A stretch of 64,000 nt of DNA from Campanula takesimana (taxonomy: Eukaryota; Streptophyta; Magnoliopsida; Asterales; Campanulaceae). Shown here one piece after another: positions 1-9,444 of the stretch (position 1 is its first letter; each line of letters begins with the position of its first letter). The stretch covers positions 930,001-994,000 of the forward strand of contig JAOWBW010000388.1 in assembly GCA_026119855.1 (NCBI GenBank). Direction: 5' to 3'. The notes below the pieces were generated by a model. It searched no databases, was not told the DNA's origin, and was given only the letters and a program-made list of their open reading frames with translations. The position numbers and the translations under genes are program-made.

Positions 1-219
1 TTAGAATATTAGGATAATATTTGTATATAATCATAATTATCTCATTGTATTTATCTCTTTGTATTTATTTGAATTCATAACTAGCTTAGTGATAGAATAG
101 TCAGCTCCTAGTATTGTGGGATAGAATAGTGGGATAGTTAGCCGTGATTAGTAGGGTTGTTAGGGTATATAACACTTTGTACAGTTCATGGTAAAGGATA
201 AGAAAGATACTTGCTTTTA
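1..219 (+). repeat. 5' LTR of Copia-1 (lacks first 2 bases)
   Basis: Identical by eye to 4592-4812, apart from the missing initial TG. A TATA-like TATATAA lies at about 166-172 and would drive the element's transcript. The LTR ends in CTTTTA directly against the primer-binding site. Confidence 0.95.
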
Positions 220-231
220 TGGTATCACGAG
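220..231 (+). other. Primer-binding site of Copia-1
   Basis: TGGTATCACGAG directly follows the 5' LTR and resembles TGGTATCAGAGC, the complement of the 3' end of initiator-Met tRNA used by most plant copia elements. It departs from that consensus after TGGTATCA. Confidence 0.8.
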
Positions 232-308
232 ACCGGGGTTTCTTTCCTTGATTTCTCTTCCGCTGCGCCCCTTTCTCTGGTATCCCCTTCGTCTTCTTCT
301 TTGGCCTT

Positions 309-3023
309 ATGGCGTCAAAGTCTTTCTTTCATCCGGCTCTTGCCGTCTCTAACATCAAAAATCATATCGCGCTTACTCTGGATTTGGAGAATTCGCACTA
401 TGCTACGTGGGCCGAATTATTTCGTGTCCATACCCGTTCCACTAGGGTTCTACACCATATCATTCCAGCCGAGAAAGGGAAGGAGAAAGTCCCTTCCACG
501 GATGAGGAAATTGAGTTATGGTCAACCTTAGATGCTACGGTTCTTGGGTGGATTTATTCCACCATATCCACCGATCTTTTAACCACCATTCTAGAACCTG
601 GGTGCACGGCAATGCAGGCGTGGGATCGTCTCCGTGAATTATTTCAGGACAATAAAAATTCACGCGCTGTTGCTCTTGAACAGGAGTTCTCCCATACTGT
701 CATGGCCGATTTCTCGTCCGCCTCTAGTTATTGTCAACAGCTAAAGCAGTTATCGGATCAACTAAAGAATGTTGGTGCTCCGGTATCCAACGACCGTCTT
801 GTTCTTCAAATGGTCGCTGGGTTGACCGATGCATACAACGGTGTTGCTACGTTGCTGCGTCAACGGGATCCTCTTCCCACTTTCTCACAGGCTCGGTCCA
901 TGGTTACCCTCGAGGAGGCAGGGTTAGCAAAGAAGGCTGCGACGAATTTTGCTTTGGTTGCTCGGGACACTGTCGGTTCTTCTGTGGCTGCGGTCAAGGC
1001 TCCCACTGGACCTTCTGTGAATGGGGGCAATAAAAACCAGAATCGGACTGGCAAAAAAGGTGGTGGTAATGGTAGGAACAACAATAAAGGAAACAATCGG
1101 GGAGGACAACAGTCTAGCGGCGGAGGCGGCGGAGGTCGTACATCAGGACCTCAGGTTTCGGCTCCTCCGTCCTGGCAGCAATGGGGCACGAGTCAGCCTC
1201 AACAGCAACAGTGGACGTGGCCTTGGGCCATCCCCCCATGTCCTTATCCAGCCTCTAATGGGCCTTGGCCCAGATCCACTCAGTTACAGCCTCCTCGGCC
1301 ACAGTTTGGAATCATTGGTCCACGACCCTCCCAGGCATACATGGCTGCGACACAATCTTGTCCCACTGATATTGAGGCAGCGATGCATACTATGCACTTG
1401 AACCCTCCGGATACAAATGCATATATGGATACTGGGGCTACATCGCACATGTTCTCAAATTCAGGTATTCTCCGTCCTTATTTCAATACGAGCACTTCAC
1501 AAAATATAGTTGTTGGTAATGGTCAATCTATTCCGATTCATGGGTACGGGCATTCACAGTTAACATCTCCCCATCCTCCTCTCATTTTAAAAAATGTTCT
1601 CCACGTACCTAAGATCGTTAAGAACTTAGTTTCTGTTCGAAAATTTGCCACAGATAATTCTGTTTCAATAGAGTTTGACTCGTTTGGTTTTTCTGTGAAG
1701 GATTTCCAGACGGGGAGGCTTCTCATGAGATGTGACAGTGACGGAGATCTTTACCCACTCACCACCAATTCGAACAGCACTATTTCTTATGCTTTTCCTG
1801 CTTTCAGTCCTTCCGTTTGGCACGATCGCTTGGGTCATCCGGGTGCTCCAGTTTTTGAATCTCTTAGGAAAAATAAGTCAATCATTTGTAATCCTACGAA
1901 AATGTCTACTGTTTGTCATTCATGTTCGCTAGGAAAACATACTAGATTACCTTTTGTTTCGTCTACTTCAAGTACCATGTTACCTTTTGATATTATTCAT
2001 AGTGATATTTGGACTTCTCCAGTTTTAAGTTCTTCAGGTCATCGTTACTATTTGATTTTATTGGATGATTTCTCAAATTATTTGTGGACTTTTCCTTTAG
2101 CTCATAAATCGGATGTATATTCTTCGTTCCTTACATTTCGAAACCATATTCGTACTCAATTTGAAAGAGAAATTAAGACTTTCCAATGTGATAATGGTAA
2201 AGAGTTTGATAATGGGCAATTTGAGAGTTTTTGTCATAAACATGGTTTATCTTTCCGTTTATCGTGCCCTTACACGTCTTCTCAAAACGGTAAAGCTGAA
2301 CGCAAAATCCGTACAATTAATAATATTATTCGTACGTTAATGGTTCATGCTTCGTTACCTCCGTCGTTTTGGCATCACGCCCTCCAAATGGCCACATACT
2401 TGCTCAATATTTTACCTAATAAACATCTCAAGTTTCAATCACCTCTAAGCATTCTCTACCGCAAAAATCCTTCTTACTCTCATTTGCGTGTGTTTGGTTG
2501 TCTTTGTTATCCCCTCTTCCCTCCTTCCATGATTAACAAACTCCAAGCACGCTCTACTCCTTGTGTTTTTTTGGGTTATCCGTCTAACCATCGGGGATAT
2601 AAGTGTTATGATTTATCATCCCGTAAAATCATAATTAATCGTCATGTCATCTTCGATGAATCTCAGTTCCCTTTTGCTTCCATACACAAGCCTGCGGGCC
2701 ACTCATATCAGTTTCTGGATGATGGCCCATCTCCCTACACAATTCAACAATGGGCTGATTTGGGCCACCCTAGCCCACCTACCTCTTCTTTACTTCCACA
2801 GCCCACTCCCCTAACATCCTCTCCTCTCGGACCTACTCCAGTATCGCCTGGCCTCACTTCTGATCCGTCTTTTCTTGGTGGGCCGGACACCCTACACACA
2901 CCAGGCTCTCATTCTGCTACTCCTTCTGTGTCACAATCTCCCTCGCATGTTCCTGTTCAGTCTCTCCGCCCGGTTACTAGAAGTCAGCATGGTATATTTA
3001 AACCAAAACTCTTTTTAATTTAA
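309..3023 (+). CDS. Copia-1 gag-protease-integrase polyprotein (5' part of gag-pol)
   Basis: A 904-residue frame. The N-terminal third is a UBN2/retrotran-gag type Gag, followed by a Gly/Asn-rich basic stretch around residues 245-280 where many copia Gags carry a CCHC knuckle; I see no CCHC here. The protease active site is DTGATSH near residue 373. A GAG-pre-integrase zinc region starts WHDRLGHPG near 504 and is followed by CHSC. The integrase core has D in HSDIW (about 565), D in CDNGKEF (about 627) and E in NGKAERK (about 660). The frame ends early by a one-base loss in an A-run near 3005-3015, just before the RT domain, so normal gag-pol continuity is lost. The first in-frame Met after the leader is used as start. 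Confidence 0.92.
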   Translation: MASKSFFHPALAVSNIKNHIALTLDLENSHYATWAELFRVHTRSTRVLHHIIPAEKGKEKVPSTDEEIELWSTLDATVLGWIYSTISTDLLTTILEPGCTAMQAWDRLRELFQDNKNSRAVALEQEFSHTVMADFSSASSYCQQLKQLSDQLKNVGAPVSNDRLVLQMVAGLTDAYNGVATLLRQRDPLPTFSQARSMVTLEEAGLAKKAATNFALVARDTVGSSVAAVKAPTGPSVNGGNKNQNRTGKKGGGNGRNNNKGNNRGGQQSSGGGGGGRTSGPQVSAPPSWQQWGTSQPQQQQWTWPWAIPPCPYPASNGPWPRSTQLQPPRPQFGIIGPRPSQAYMAATQSCPTDIEAAMHTMHLNPPDTNAYMDTGATSHMFSNSGILRPYFNTSTSQNIVVGNGQSIPIHGYGHSQLTSPHPPLILKNVLHVPKIVKNLVSVRKFATDNSVSIEFDSFGFSVKDFQTGRLLMRCDSDGDLYPLTTNSNSTISYAFPAFSPSVWHDRLGHPGAPVFESLRKNKSIICNPTKMSTVCHSCSLGKHTRLPFVSSTSSTMLPFDIIHSDIWTSPVLSSSGHRYYLILLDDFSNYLWTFPLAHKSDVYSSFLTFRNHIRTQFEREIKTFQCDNGKEFDNGQFESFCHKHGLSFRLSCPYTSSQNGKAERKIRTINNIIRTLMVHASLPPSFWHHALQMATYLLNILPNKHLKFQSPLSILYRKNPSYSHLRVFGCLCYPLFPPSMINKLQARSTPCVFLGYPSNHRGYKCYDLSSRKIIINRHVIFDESQFPFASIHKPAGHSYQFLDDGPSPYTIQQWADLGHPSPPTSSLLPQPTPLTSSPLGPTPVSPGLTSDPSFLGGPDTLHTPGSHSATPSVSQSPSHVPVQSLRPVTRSQHGIFKPKLFLI

Positions 3024-3091
3024 ATACTGCTGTTGCTAAATCTCCTCTCCCTCGTAATCCGGTTGCGGCCCTTAATGACCCGAATTGGAGA

Positions 3092-4597
3092 TTGGCCATG
3101 ACCGATGAATATAACGCTCTTATTGATAATAAGACGTGGGAATTGGTACCCCGCCCACCTAACATTAATGTAATTCGTTCAATGTGGATTTTTACTCATA
3201 AAGACAGGTCTGATGGTTCCTTTGAGAGGCATAAGGCACGACTTGTTTGCGATGGTAAAACACAAAAGGTTGGTATTGATTGTGGGGAGACATTTAGTCC
3301 AGTGGTGAAACCGGCTACTATACGTACAGTTCTCAGTTTATCTCTCTCTAAAGATTGGCCAATACATCAACTTGATGTTAAAAATGCTTTTTTACATGGT
3401 CATCTTAATGAGACAGTTTACATGTATCAACCGTTGGGGTTTCGGGACAAGACACATCCGGATTACATCTGCTTGCTGAAGAAATCATTATATGGCCTTA
3501 AACAGGCCCCTCGGGCTTGGTATCAGCGGTTCGCTGATTATGTTTCTTCTATGGGGTTTCTACACAGCAAGTCTGATCACTCATTGTTCATTTATCGCAA
3601 GGGACGGGATATTGCCTACATTCTTCTTTATGTAGATGATATCATATTGACTGCTTCCTCGGATGCTCTTCGTAAGTCCATTATGTCCCATCTCAGCTCT
3701 GAATTCGCAATGAAAGATCTCGGTCCCTTGAGCTATTTTCTAGGTATTGCAGTTACACGGCAACCCGGCTCATTGTTCCTGTCTCAGCGTAAATACGCGG
3801 CCGAGATTCTTGACAAGGCCGGAATGACATCCTGCAAGTCATCTTCTACCCCCGTGGACACCAAGCCTAAGTTAGGTGCTGCCACTAGTCCTCCTGTAGC
3901 CGATGCTTTCCATTTCCGAAGCCTCGCTGGAGCCTTGCAATATCTCACATTTACTCGCCCGGATCTTACATACGCAGTCCAACAAATCTGCCTATTTATG
4001 CATGATCCCCGTGAAGTTCATATGAATGATCTTAAAAGGATTCTTCGGTATGTTTGTGGCACACTGGACTATGGCTTGCATATTTACCCGTCCTCAACTA
4101 ATTCTCTTGTGTCTTACACTGATGCGGATTGGGGGGGTTGTCCCGACACACGACGTTCCACTTCGGGGTATTGTGTGTTTCTTGGTGAAAACCTTGTCTC
4201 TTGGTCTGCCAAACGCCAACCCACCATTTCTCGGTCAAGCACGGAAGCGGAGTATCGCGGCGTGGCCAATGTTGTTTCTGAATCATGTTGGCTCCGCAAC
4301 TTGCTTCTCGAACTTCATTGCCCGATCACCAAAGCCACCTTGGTCTATTGTGATAATGTCAGTGCCATATACCTTTCCGGTAATCCCGTTCAACATCAAC
4401 GAACGAAACACATCGAGCTTGATATTCACTTTGTTCGTGAAAAAGTGTCCCGTGGTGAAGTTCGTGTGATGCATGTTCCCTCTCGCCATCAAGTCGCCGA
4501 TATATTTACTAAAGGTCTTCCATCGGTACTGTTTAATGATTTTCGAGACAGTCTCAACGTTCGTCAACCTCCCGTTTCGACTGAGGGGGTGTGTTAG
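3092..4597 (+). CDS. Copia-1 reverse transcriptase-RNase H (3' part of pol, frameshifted)
   Basis: A 501-residue frame with the whole RVT_2 reverse transcriptase and copia RNase H. Visible motifs are the RT block ETFSPVV, the LDVKNAFLHG block, the catalytic YVDD near residues 180-183, and the RNase H segment YTDADWGG near 341 with SSTEAEYR and CDN further on. It lies in another frame from the upstream polyprotein; the coding sense starts before the listed Met and joins the upstream frame across the single-base frameshift. Its stop codon is the TAG inside the first bases of the 3' LTR (TGTTAG). Apart from the frameshift I see no damage. Confidence 0.9.
   Translation: MAMTDEYNALIDNKTWELVPRPPNINVIRSMWIFTHKDRSDGSFERHKARLVCDGKTQKVGIDCGETFSPVVKPATIRTVLSLSLSKDWPIHQLDVKNAFLHGHLNETVYMYQPLGFRDKTHPDYICLLKKSLYGLKQAPRAWYQRFADYVSSMGFLHSKSDHSLFIYRKGRDIAYILLYVDDIILTASSDALRKSIMSHLSSEFAMKDLGPLSYFLGIAVTRQPGSLFLSQRKYAAEILDKAGMTSCKSSSTPVDTKPKLGAATSPPVADAFHFRSLAGALQYLTFTRPDLTYAVQQICLFMHDPREVHMNDLKRILRYVCGTLDYGLHIYPSSTNSLVSYTDADWGGCPDTRRSTSGYCVFLGENLVSWSAKRQPTISRSSTEAEYRGVANVVSESCWLRNLLLELHCPITKATLVYCDNVSAIYLSGNPVQHQRTKHIELDIHFVREKVSRGEVRVMHVPSRHQVADIFTKGLPSVLFNDFRDSLNVRQPPVSTEGVC
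4582..4591 (+). other. Polypurine tract of Copia-1
   Basis: TGAGGGGGTG immediately precedes the 3' LTR and is the expected plus-strand primer site. It also encodes the last residues of pol, so coding sequence and replication signal overlap. Confidence 0.75.
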
Positions 4598-4812
4598 AAT
4601 ATTAGGATAATATTTGTATATAATCATAATTATCTCATTGTATTTATCTCTTTGTATTTATTTGAATTCATAACTAGCTTAGTGATAGAATAGTCAGCTC
4701 CTAGTATTGTGGGATAGAATAGTGGGATAGTTAGCCGTGATTAGTAGGGTTGTTAGGGTATATAACACTTTGTACAGTTCATGGTAAAGGATAAGAAAGA
4801 TACTTGCTTTTA
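4592..4812 (+). repeat. 3' LTR of Copia-1
   Basis: 221 bp, TGTTAG...CTTTTA, matching 1-219 without visible differences. The next base begins a UGT gene fragment. Confidence 0.95.
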
Positions 4813-4877
4813 CCTAGCATTCAACCCTTGATCAGCCAAGAAAGTCAGAAGAATTAAAGGCCTTTCAAACATTATAG
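4813..4877 (-). pseudogene. 65-bp UGT gene fragment at the Copia-1 insertion site
   Basis: These 65 bases are identical to 37046-37110 inside the intact UGT, in the same orientation. They encode the second half of the PSPG box and the residues just after it. After 4877 the similarity stops abruptly. The simplest reading is that Copia-1 inserted into a second UGT copy, with CCTAG as its target duplication, and that most of that copy lies to the left of the window or has been deleted. The identity implies a recent duplication or gene conversion. It cannot make a protein by itself. Confidence 0.85.
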
Positions 4878-4906
4878 GAAAGAAATTCAAACTGCGTTAT
4901 TGTAAT

Positions 4907-5532
4907 GAGGTGGTCTCCCACGAGAACAAGGGGATCCGTCTCATGCATGAGACGGGTCGCCCCATGACCCATGGGCCGAACCCGCCACGTGGCAACCCAC
5001 CATTGGCCGAAAAAAAAATTTTTTTTTTTTTTTTTTTTTGGTTTTTTTTGAGTTTTTTTTTTTTTTTTTTCGGCTTTTCAGTGGTTTAGCAAAAAATAAT
5101 AGTTACCATCTCTTAAAGTAACATTGTTCATAAGTAAACGTAATACTTGTTTTAAAAAAACAAAAGCTCGTTTTTACCCATTTGAAAAGTAATAACTTAT
5201 GTATATGAATGTAATAGTAAGTTTATACAAATAAATGTAACACTTTGATTGACGAAATTGTAACAGATTTCTATAGATAATGTAATACTTTTACATGTAT
5301 CATGATAAATTTGACCCCATTGTAACTTATTGTTTGAAAACAAATAGATATCTATACATATGTATTACAATTATTTACAAATACTATTACATATAAATAA
5401 CACGTTTGTTACATTTTAGTTATAATAAGTATTACTTTTGGCAAACGAAGAAAACATAGGAATAACACTATTACTTTAAGAGATGGTAACTATTACTTTT
5501 CACAAACCGAAAAAAAACCAAAAAAAAAATAT

Positions 5533-5565
<33 letters not shown>

Positions 5566-5715
5566 TTTTTTTTTTTTTGGGGCCAATGAGGGGCTGCCAT
5601 GTGGCAGGGTCCCCCCATGGGTCCTGGAGCAGGGTTGTGGGTCGGGTAATGGGTTAAAAAAATGACCCGTCTCACCCATGAGACGGGTTGGAGTGTTCTC
5701 ACACAAGTTTTTGTC
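4907..5715 (+). mobile_element. MULE-like non-autonomous element, copy A
   Basis: Flanked by a perfect 9-bp duplication TATTGTAAT (4898-4906 and 5716-5724), which is the Mutator-superfamily size. The ends begin GAGGTGGTCTCCC and, on the other strand, GACAAAAACTTG. Each end carries an internal palindrome related to CCGTCTCATGCATGAGACGG, so the terminal inverted repeats are imperfect but about 50 bp long. Inner arms near 5098-5125 and 5470-5495 are also inverted copies of each other. It has no coding capacity. The interior is packed with GTAAYA/TRTTAC motifs. Nearly identical to copy B at 44058-44849; copy C is more diverged. Confidence 0.85.
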
Positions 5716-5724
5716 TATTGTAAT

Positions 5725-6012
5725 CTTTTAGTTTTGGAGTGGTGGTGAATATTATTTAGAGGTCACTGTATTGTTTAGTTTGCAAGACTTCAATTGTTCA
5801 ACTTTTCTTTTGTTTCAAGACTTTATAATTTGCATTTGAGATCTATTTTTATGTTATAACGTGTTTGTTTTTTATACTAATCTAACAAAAAAAACAAAAA
5901 AACAAATGCAATTTTTTTTGTCTTCATTTACGTTTTGTATATATCGAGTACCAACCGTACCAACCAAATACCAACCGAACCAATAAACTTGGTATACCGA
6001 CTTTTGTGGTTG
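5725..6012. other. Spacer without recognised gene
   Basis: AT-rich single-copy-looking sequence. From about 5950 it becomes a degenerate ACCAACC/GGTAC-rich stretch that continued, before insertion of the 18-kb gypsy element, into the sequence now at 24209-24260. The last five bases are the left GGTTG target duplication. Confidence 0.5.
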
Positions 6013-7230
6013 TGTAAGGATCTCGCCCCGCGCGCGAAAACGCGACGTGTTTTGGGGCGAAAAATCCCAACACGGTTATCTCACAAAACATAACGGAGTC
6101 GCCACTTTTGTTAATTATTTAACCCAACAAAAGAAAAAGGTTAGAGATTCTATTAGTTTGGAGGTCAGGTTACGTCTTGGGAAGAGTTTCACGTCACCCA
6201 AGACGCCTCGGACAAATCCGAGTCTCCCTCGTGTTTGTTGACCAAAATGTGCAAGTGTGTGTGTGTGTTTGGAAAATGGGAGAAACTGACTTTTAACAGA
6301 AATCAGTTAGAAACTTAACAAGGAAGGTTTATTTTGCAATCAGTTTAACAAAAATGGTTAAAACTGGAAAAAAGTGCTTCCTGCCCAAACTAGCCGTATG
6401 GCTGGTTTAAACCATCCGTACGGCTCGTTTGGCCGTCCCAGGTTTTTTTTACAGATTTATCAAAAACAGTCCAGTTCTAGGCAGAAACAGAGCACTCTGC
6501 TGAAACTGGACTTAAACAGTTCTGATTCCAGTTTTATTTCAACACAACAAACTTAAACAAAATCATTCCTATGCCTAATGATCATCAATTGAACCTCAAA
6601 ATGAGTATTTAGGTGTGATCAAAGCAATCATTGGAGAAAATCACACAAAGGTGATGAACATGGACAAATGAGACAAAATGACCATTTGATGATTAAAGAT
6701 GGAAACTTTATCATCAAGATGACATTTTTATGCATTATTAACCTCTTAGGGACCAAATTATTGCATAAAGATTCAATCTTTATGACCCAAAATGGGATTT
6801 CAAAGCTAAATCAAAAGGGTAAGATGATAAACACTAAGGTTTTATCATCCCACATGATTATCATTGCCAAATCAAAACAAAATCAACATAAAGATTTGGA
6901 CTTTCACCACTAGAGTGGATCCTTAAGCCAAATACAACCTTGAGACAACATTATTTGACATAAAGATTTGATCTTTATGACCCCAAAGGGGATTTTGAAG
7001 CTAGATCAATGTTTGGATGATAAAGATTGAAACTTTATCATCCAAATGACCATCCTTGCTACCAATGAACAACATAATCAACCAAAACATGTGCCTTTTT
7101 CAGTAAAATAAATAATTAATTTGTTATAAGTGAGAAATTCAACAAACCATGATTATCCTTAGGTTAGAACCACTTTCACACAAAGTGTGAAGGGCACCTT
7201 TAATCATCCATGGTTTGGACCATAATGTAT

Positions 7231-7320
<90 letters not shown>

Positions 7321-7739
7321 GTGCTTGAAGGACAAGACTTGCAATAAGATTAAGATTAAAGTGCTTGAAGGACAAGACTTGCAATAAGATTAAGATTAAA
7401 GTGCTTGAAGGACAAGACTTGCAATGAAATTAAGTTGCTTGAATGGACAAGACTTGCAAGAATTAAGAGATGAACAACAATAATATGAACAAACAAAAGA
7501 GATAAGATGAAGAGAAGGATGGGAGAGAAGGTGGCTTCACCTATGTTTAGTTAGGCCAATCTTCCTTTCTCTTTCACTCTTAAAACACTCTCTGGTGCCT
7601 TCTGGATTTTTCCAATTTTTAATTCTAGAAAGGTCCTTGTGTTCCAACTTTATCCTAGTGAGGTCCTGGCCTATCAGTTTGTCCCTGAATGGTGCCAAGA
7701 ATTCCTCTAATTTGGTCATTTCAGATTGGGGTACTTACA
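6013..7739 (-). repeat. 3' LTR (minus sense) of the Tat-like element
   Basis: Begins TGTAAGGATC and ends GGTACTTACA in plus coordinates; it aligns over its length to 22432-24203. Compared with the other LTR it has a longer AT microsatellite and an extra copy of an approximately 40-bp unit, and it lacks an internal segment of roughly 130 bp. Scattered base differences show an older insertion than Copia-1. Confidence 0.9.
7228..7440. repeat. (AT)n microsatellite and 40-bp tandem unit
   Basis: An almost pure AT run at about 7236-7319 is followed by three copies of a unit starting GTGCTTGAAGGACAAGAC. The partner LTR at 23640-23800 has a shorter AT run and two copies, so this is slippage after insertion. 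Confidence 0.9.
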
Positions 7740-8011
7740 GAGCCCCTCGGCAACGTCGCTTTTGAAGAAAGCGGGTTGTCGATAAAACAAGCATCCCAAT
7801 CTGATGGGAGGACGGCTTGGCCGATTTGGGTGAGAGAATTTCAAATCTACTCAAACCTATAAGCATCCCATTTTGATGGGAGGACGACATAGCCGATTTG
7901 TTCTATGGCTGGACCTAGAGGTATAGGATTCCTACGTATCCCTATTCGAGGGAATCAAGCCTATCGTAGTTCGAAAGAGGGGTGAGAGATTTTAAGGCTA
8001 CTCAAACCTAT

Positions 8012-8250
8012 GGGCGACCGTCGAGGTCGGGTGGAGAACTTAGCGTCTCAAGCCTAAGGGAGACCGTAAAAGGTCGGGTGGAGAACTTAGCGTCTCGAGC
8101 CTAAGGGCGACCGTAAAAGGTCGGGTGGATAACTTAGCGTCTCGAGCCTAAGGGCGACCGTAAAAAGGTCGGGTGGAGAACTTAGCGTCTTAAGCCTAAG
8201 GGCGACCGTAAAAGGTCGGGTGGAGAACTTAGCGTCTCAAGCCTAAGGGT
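8012..8250. repeat. 47-bp tandem array (5 copies), Tat-like 3' UTR
   Basis: Unit starts are near 8012, 8058, 8105, 8152 and 8200. Each contains GGGCGACCGT and a shared segment that reads AGAACTTAGCGTCTC in most copies. It lies between the inner PPT side and the other arrays of the element's 3' UTR. Confidence 0.9.
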
Positions 8251-8334
8251 TTGGTCAACACTAACTACGAGACGGTTGACTAACAAGGATGGTCTTACAT
8301 CATTTTGGACTGCTGGTTCTTTTCACACGAGTTT

Positions 8335-8640
8335 TAACTTCTTAACTGGACTTACGAAGGACTGCCGGGATATGGTCAACTTGACTCTACGGGAGAGGGT
8401 TGACTAAATGGCTGGACTTACGAAGGACTGCCGAGGCATGGTCAACTTGACTCTATGGGAGAGGGTTGACTAAATGGCTGGACTTACGAAGGACTGCCGG
8501 GGCATGGTCAACTTGACTCTATGGGAGAGGGTTGACTAAATGGCTGGACTTACGAAGGACTGCCGGGGCATGGTCAACTTGACTCTATGGGAGAGGGTTG
8601 ACTAAATGGCTGGACATACGAAGGACTGCCGTGGCAACAA
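8335..8640. repeat. 66-bp tandem array (about 5 copies), Tat-like 3' UTR
   Basis: Units recur every 66 bp (8351, 8417, 8483, 8549, 8615) around GGACTTACGAAGGACTGCC and GGTTGACT. Long shadow reading frames on both strands here come only from the repeat period being divisible by three. Confidence 0.9.
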
Positions 8641-9066
8641 CGGATTTGACTTTCACTTGGTCAATCCTAAAGGTTTGGTCAGCACTAACTACGAGATGGT
8701 TGACTGACAAGGATAATCTTACGTCATTTTGGACTGCCGTGGCAACAACGGATTTGACTTTCACTTGGTCTATCCTAAAGGTTTGGTCAACACTAACTAC
8801 GAGATGGTTGACTAATAAGGATGGTCTTACGTCATTTTGGACTGCCGGGATAACAACGAATTTGACTTTCACTCGGTCAATCCTAAAGGTTCGGTCAACA
8901 CTAACTACGAGATGGTCGACTAACAAGGATGGTCTTACGTCATTTTGGACTGCCGGGATAACAACGGATTTGACTTTCACTCGGTCAATCCTAAAGGTTT
9001 GTTCAACACTAACTACGAGATGGTTGACTAACAAGGATGGTCTTACGTCATTTTGGACTGCCGGGG
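8618..9066. repeat. 108-bp tandem array (about 4 copies), Tat-like 3' UTR
   Basis: Units recur at 8725, 8833, 8941 and 9049 around CATTTTGGACTGCCG; an earlier partial copy starts near 8240. The 108-bp period is a multiple of three and gives the false overlapping 160-170-codon frames on both strands. Confidence 0.9.
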
Positions 9067-9444
9067 ATAAGGGTCTCAACCTATAATGACTATTCTGAGT
9101 CAAGGTTTGACTTGGGTCAACTCTACTCTACGGGACGGTTGACACATTTTCTTGACACCGAAGAAGAGCCTAGGGGTAACCGTTAAGACACATTGTGGAC
9201 GAAAGAGTCCAAAACTTTGGGAAAATCATTTTGAGAGGAGATCAAAAGAATTTTGCTTGAAACATGGTCTTTGATAAGTGATGCCAAAAGGGAAAATTTC
9301 GGAAATGTTTATTCCTAAAGGCAAATCTTTTAACAAAGCATTTTAGTCAAATTTTTTATTTTAACTTAACCGTGAGGTTTGTTATGCATAAAGTCCTTTG
9401 GAGATTTGTCCATTTCTTAGGAGCGATCGGGAGTAGAGAACCCT

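Larger units (their letters stand above)
1..4812 (+). mobile_element. Copia-1, nearly intact Ty1/copia LTR retrotransposon
   Basis: A complete element except for its first two bases, which lie before the window. It has a 221-bp LTR at each end, a primer-binding site right after the 5' LTR, gag-protease-integrase and RT-RNase H reading frames in copia order, and a G-rich polypurine tract just before the 3' LTR. By eye the two LTRs show no difference, so the insertion is very recent. The 3' flank begins CCTAG within a UGT gene fragment; the matching left target duplication would lie outside the window. Only one frameshift separates the two frames. The LTRs end TG...TA rather than TG...CA. Confidence 0.95.

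Noticed and set aside
7228..7320. AT dinucleotide run as a possible origin or matrix attachment site
   Set aside because: It is a microsatellite inside an LTR, of different length in the partner LTR; no other support.
8585..9103. Long overlapping reading frames on both strands (162 and 172 codons)
   Set aside because: They lie exactly on the 66- and 108-bp tandem arrays, whose periods are multiples of three. Neither shows a protein family signature.
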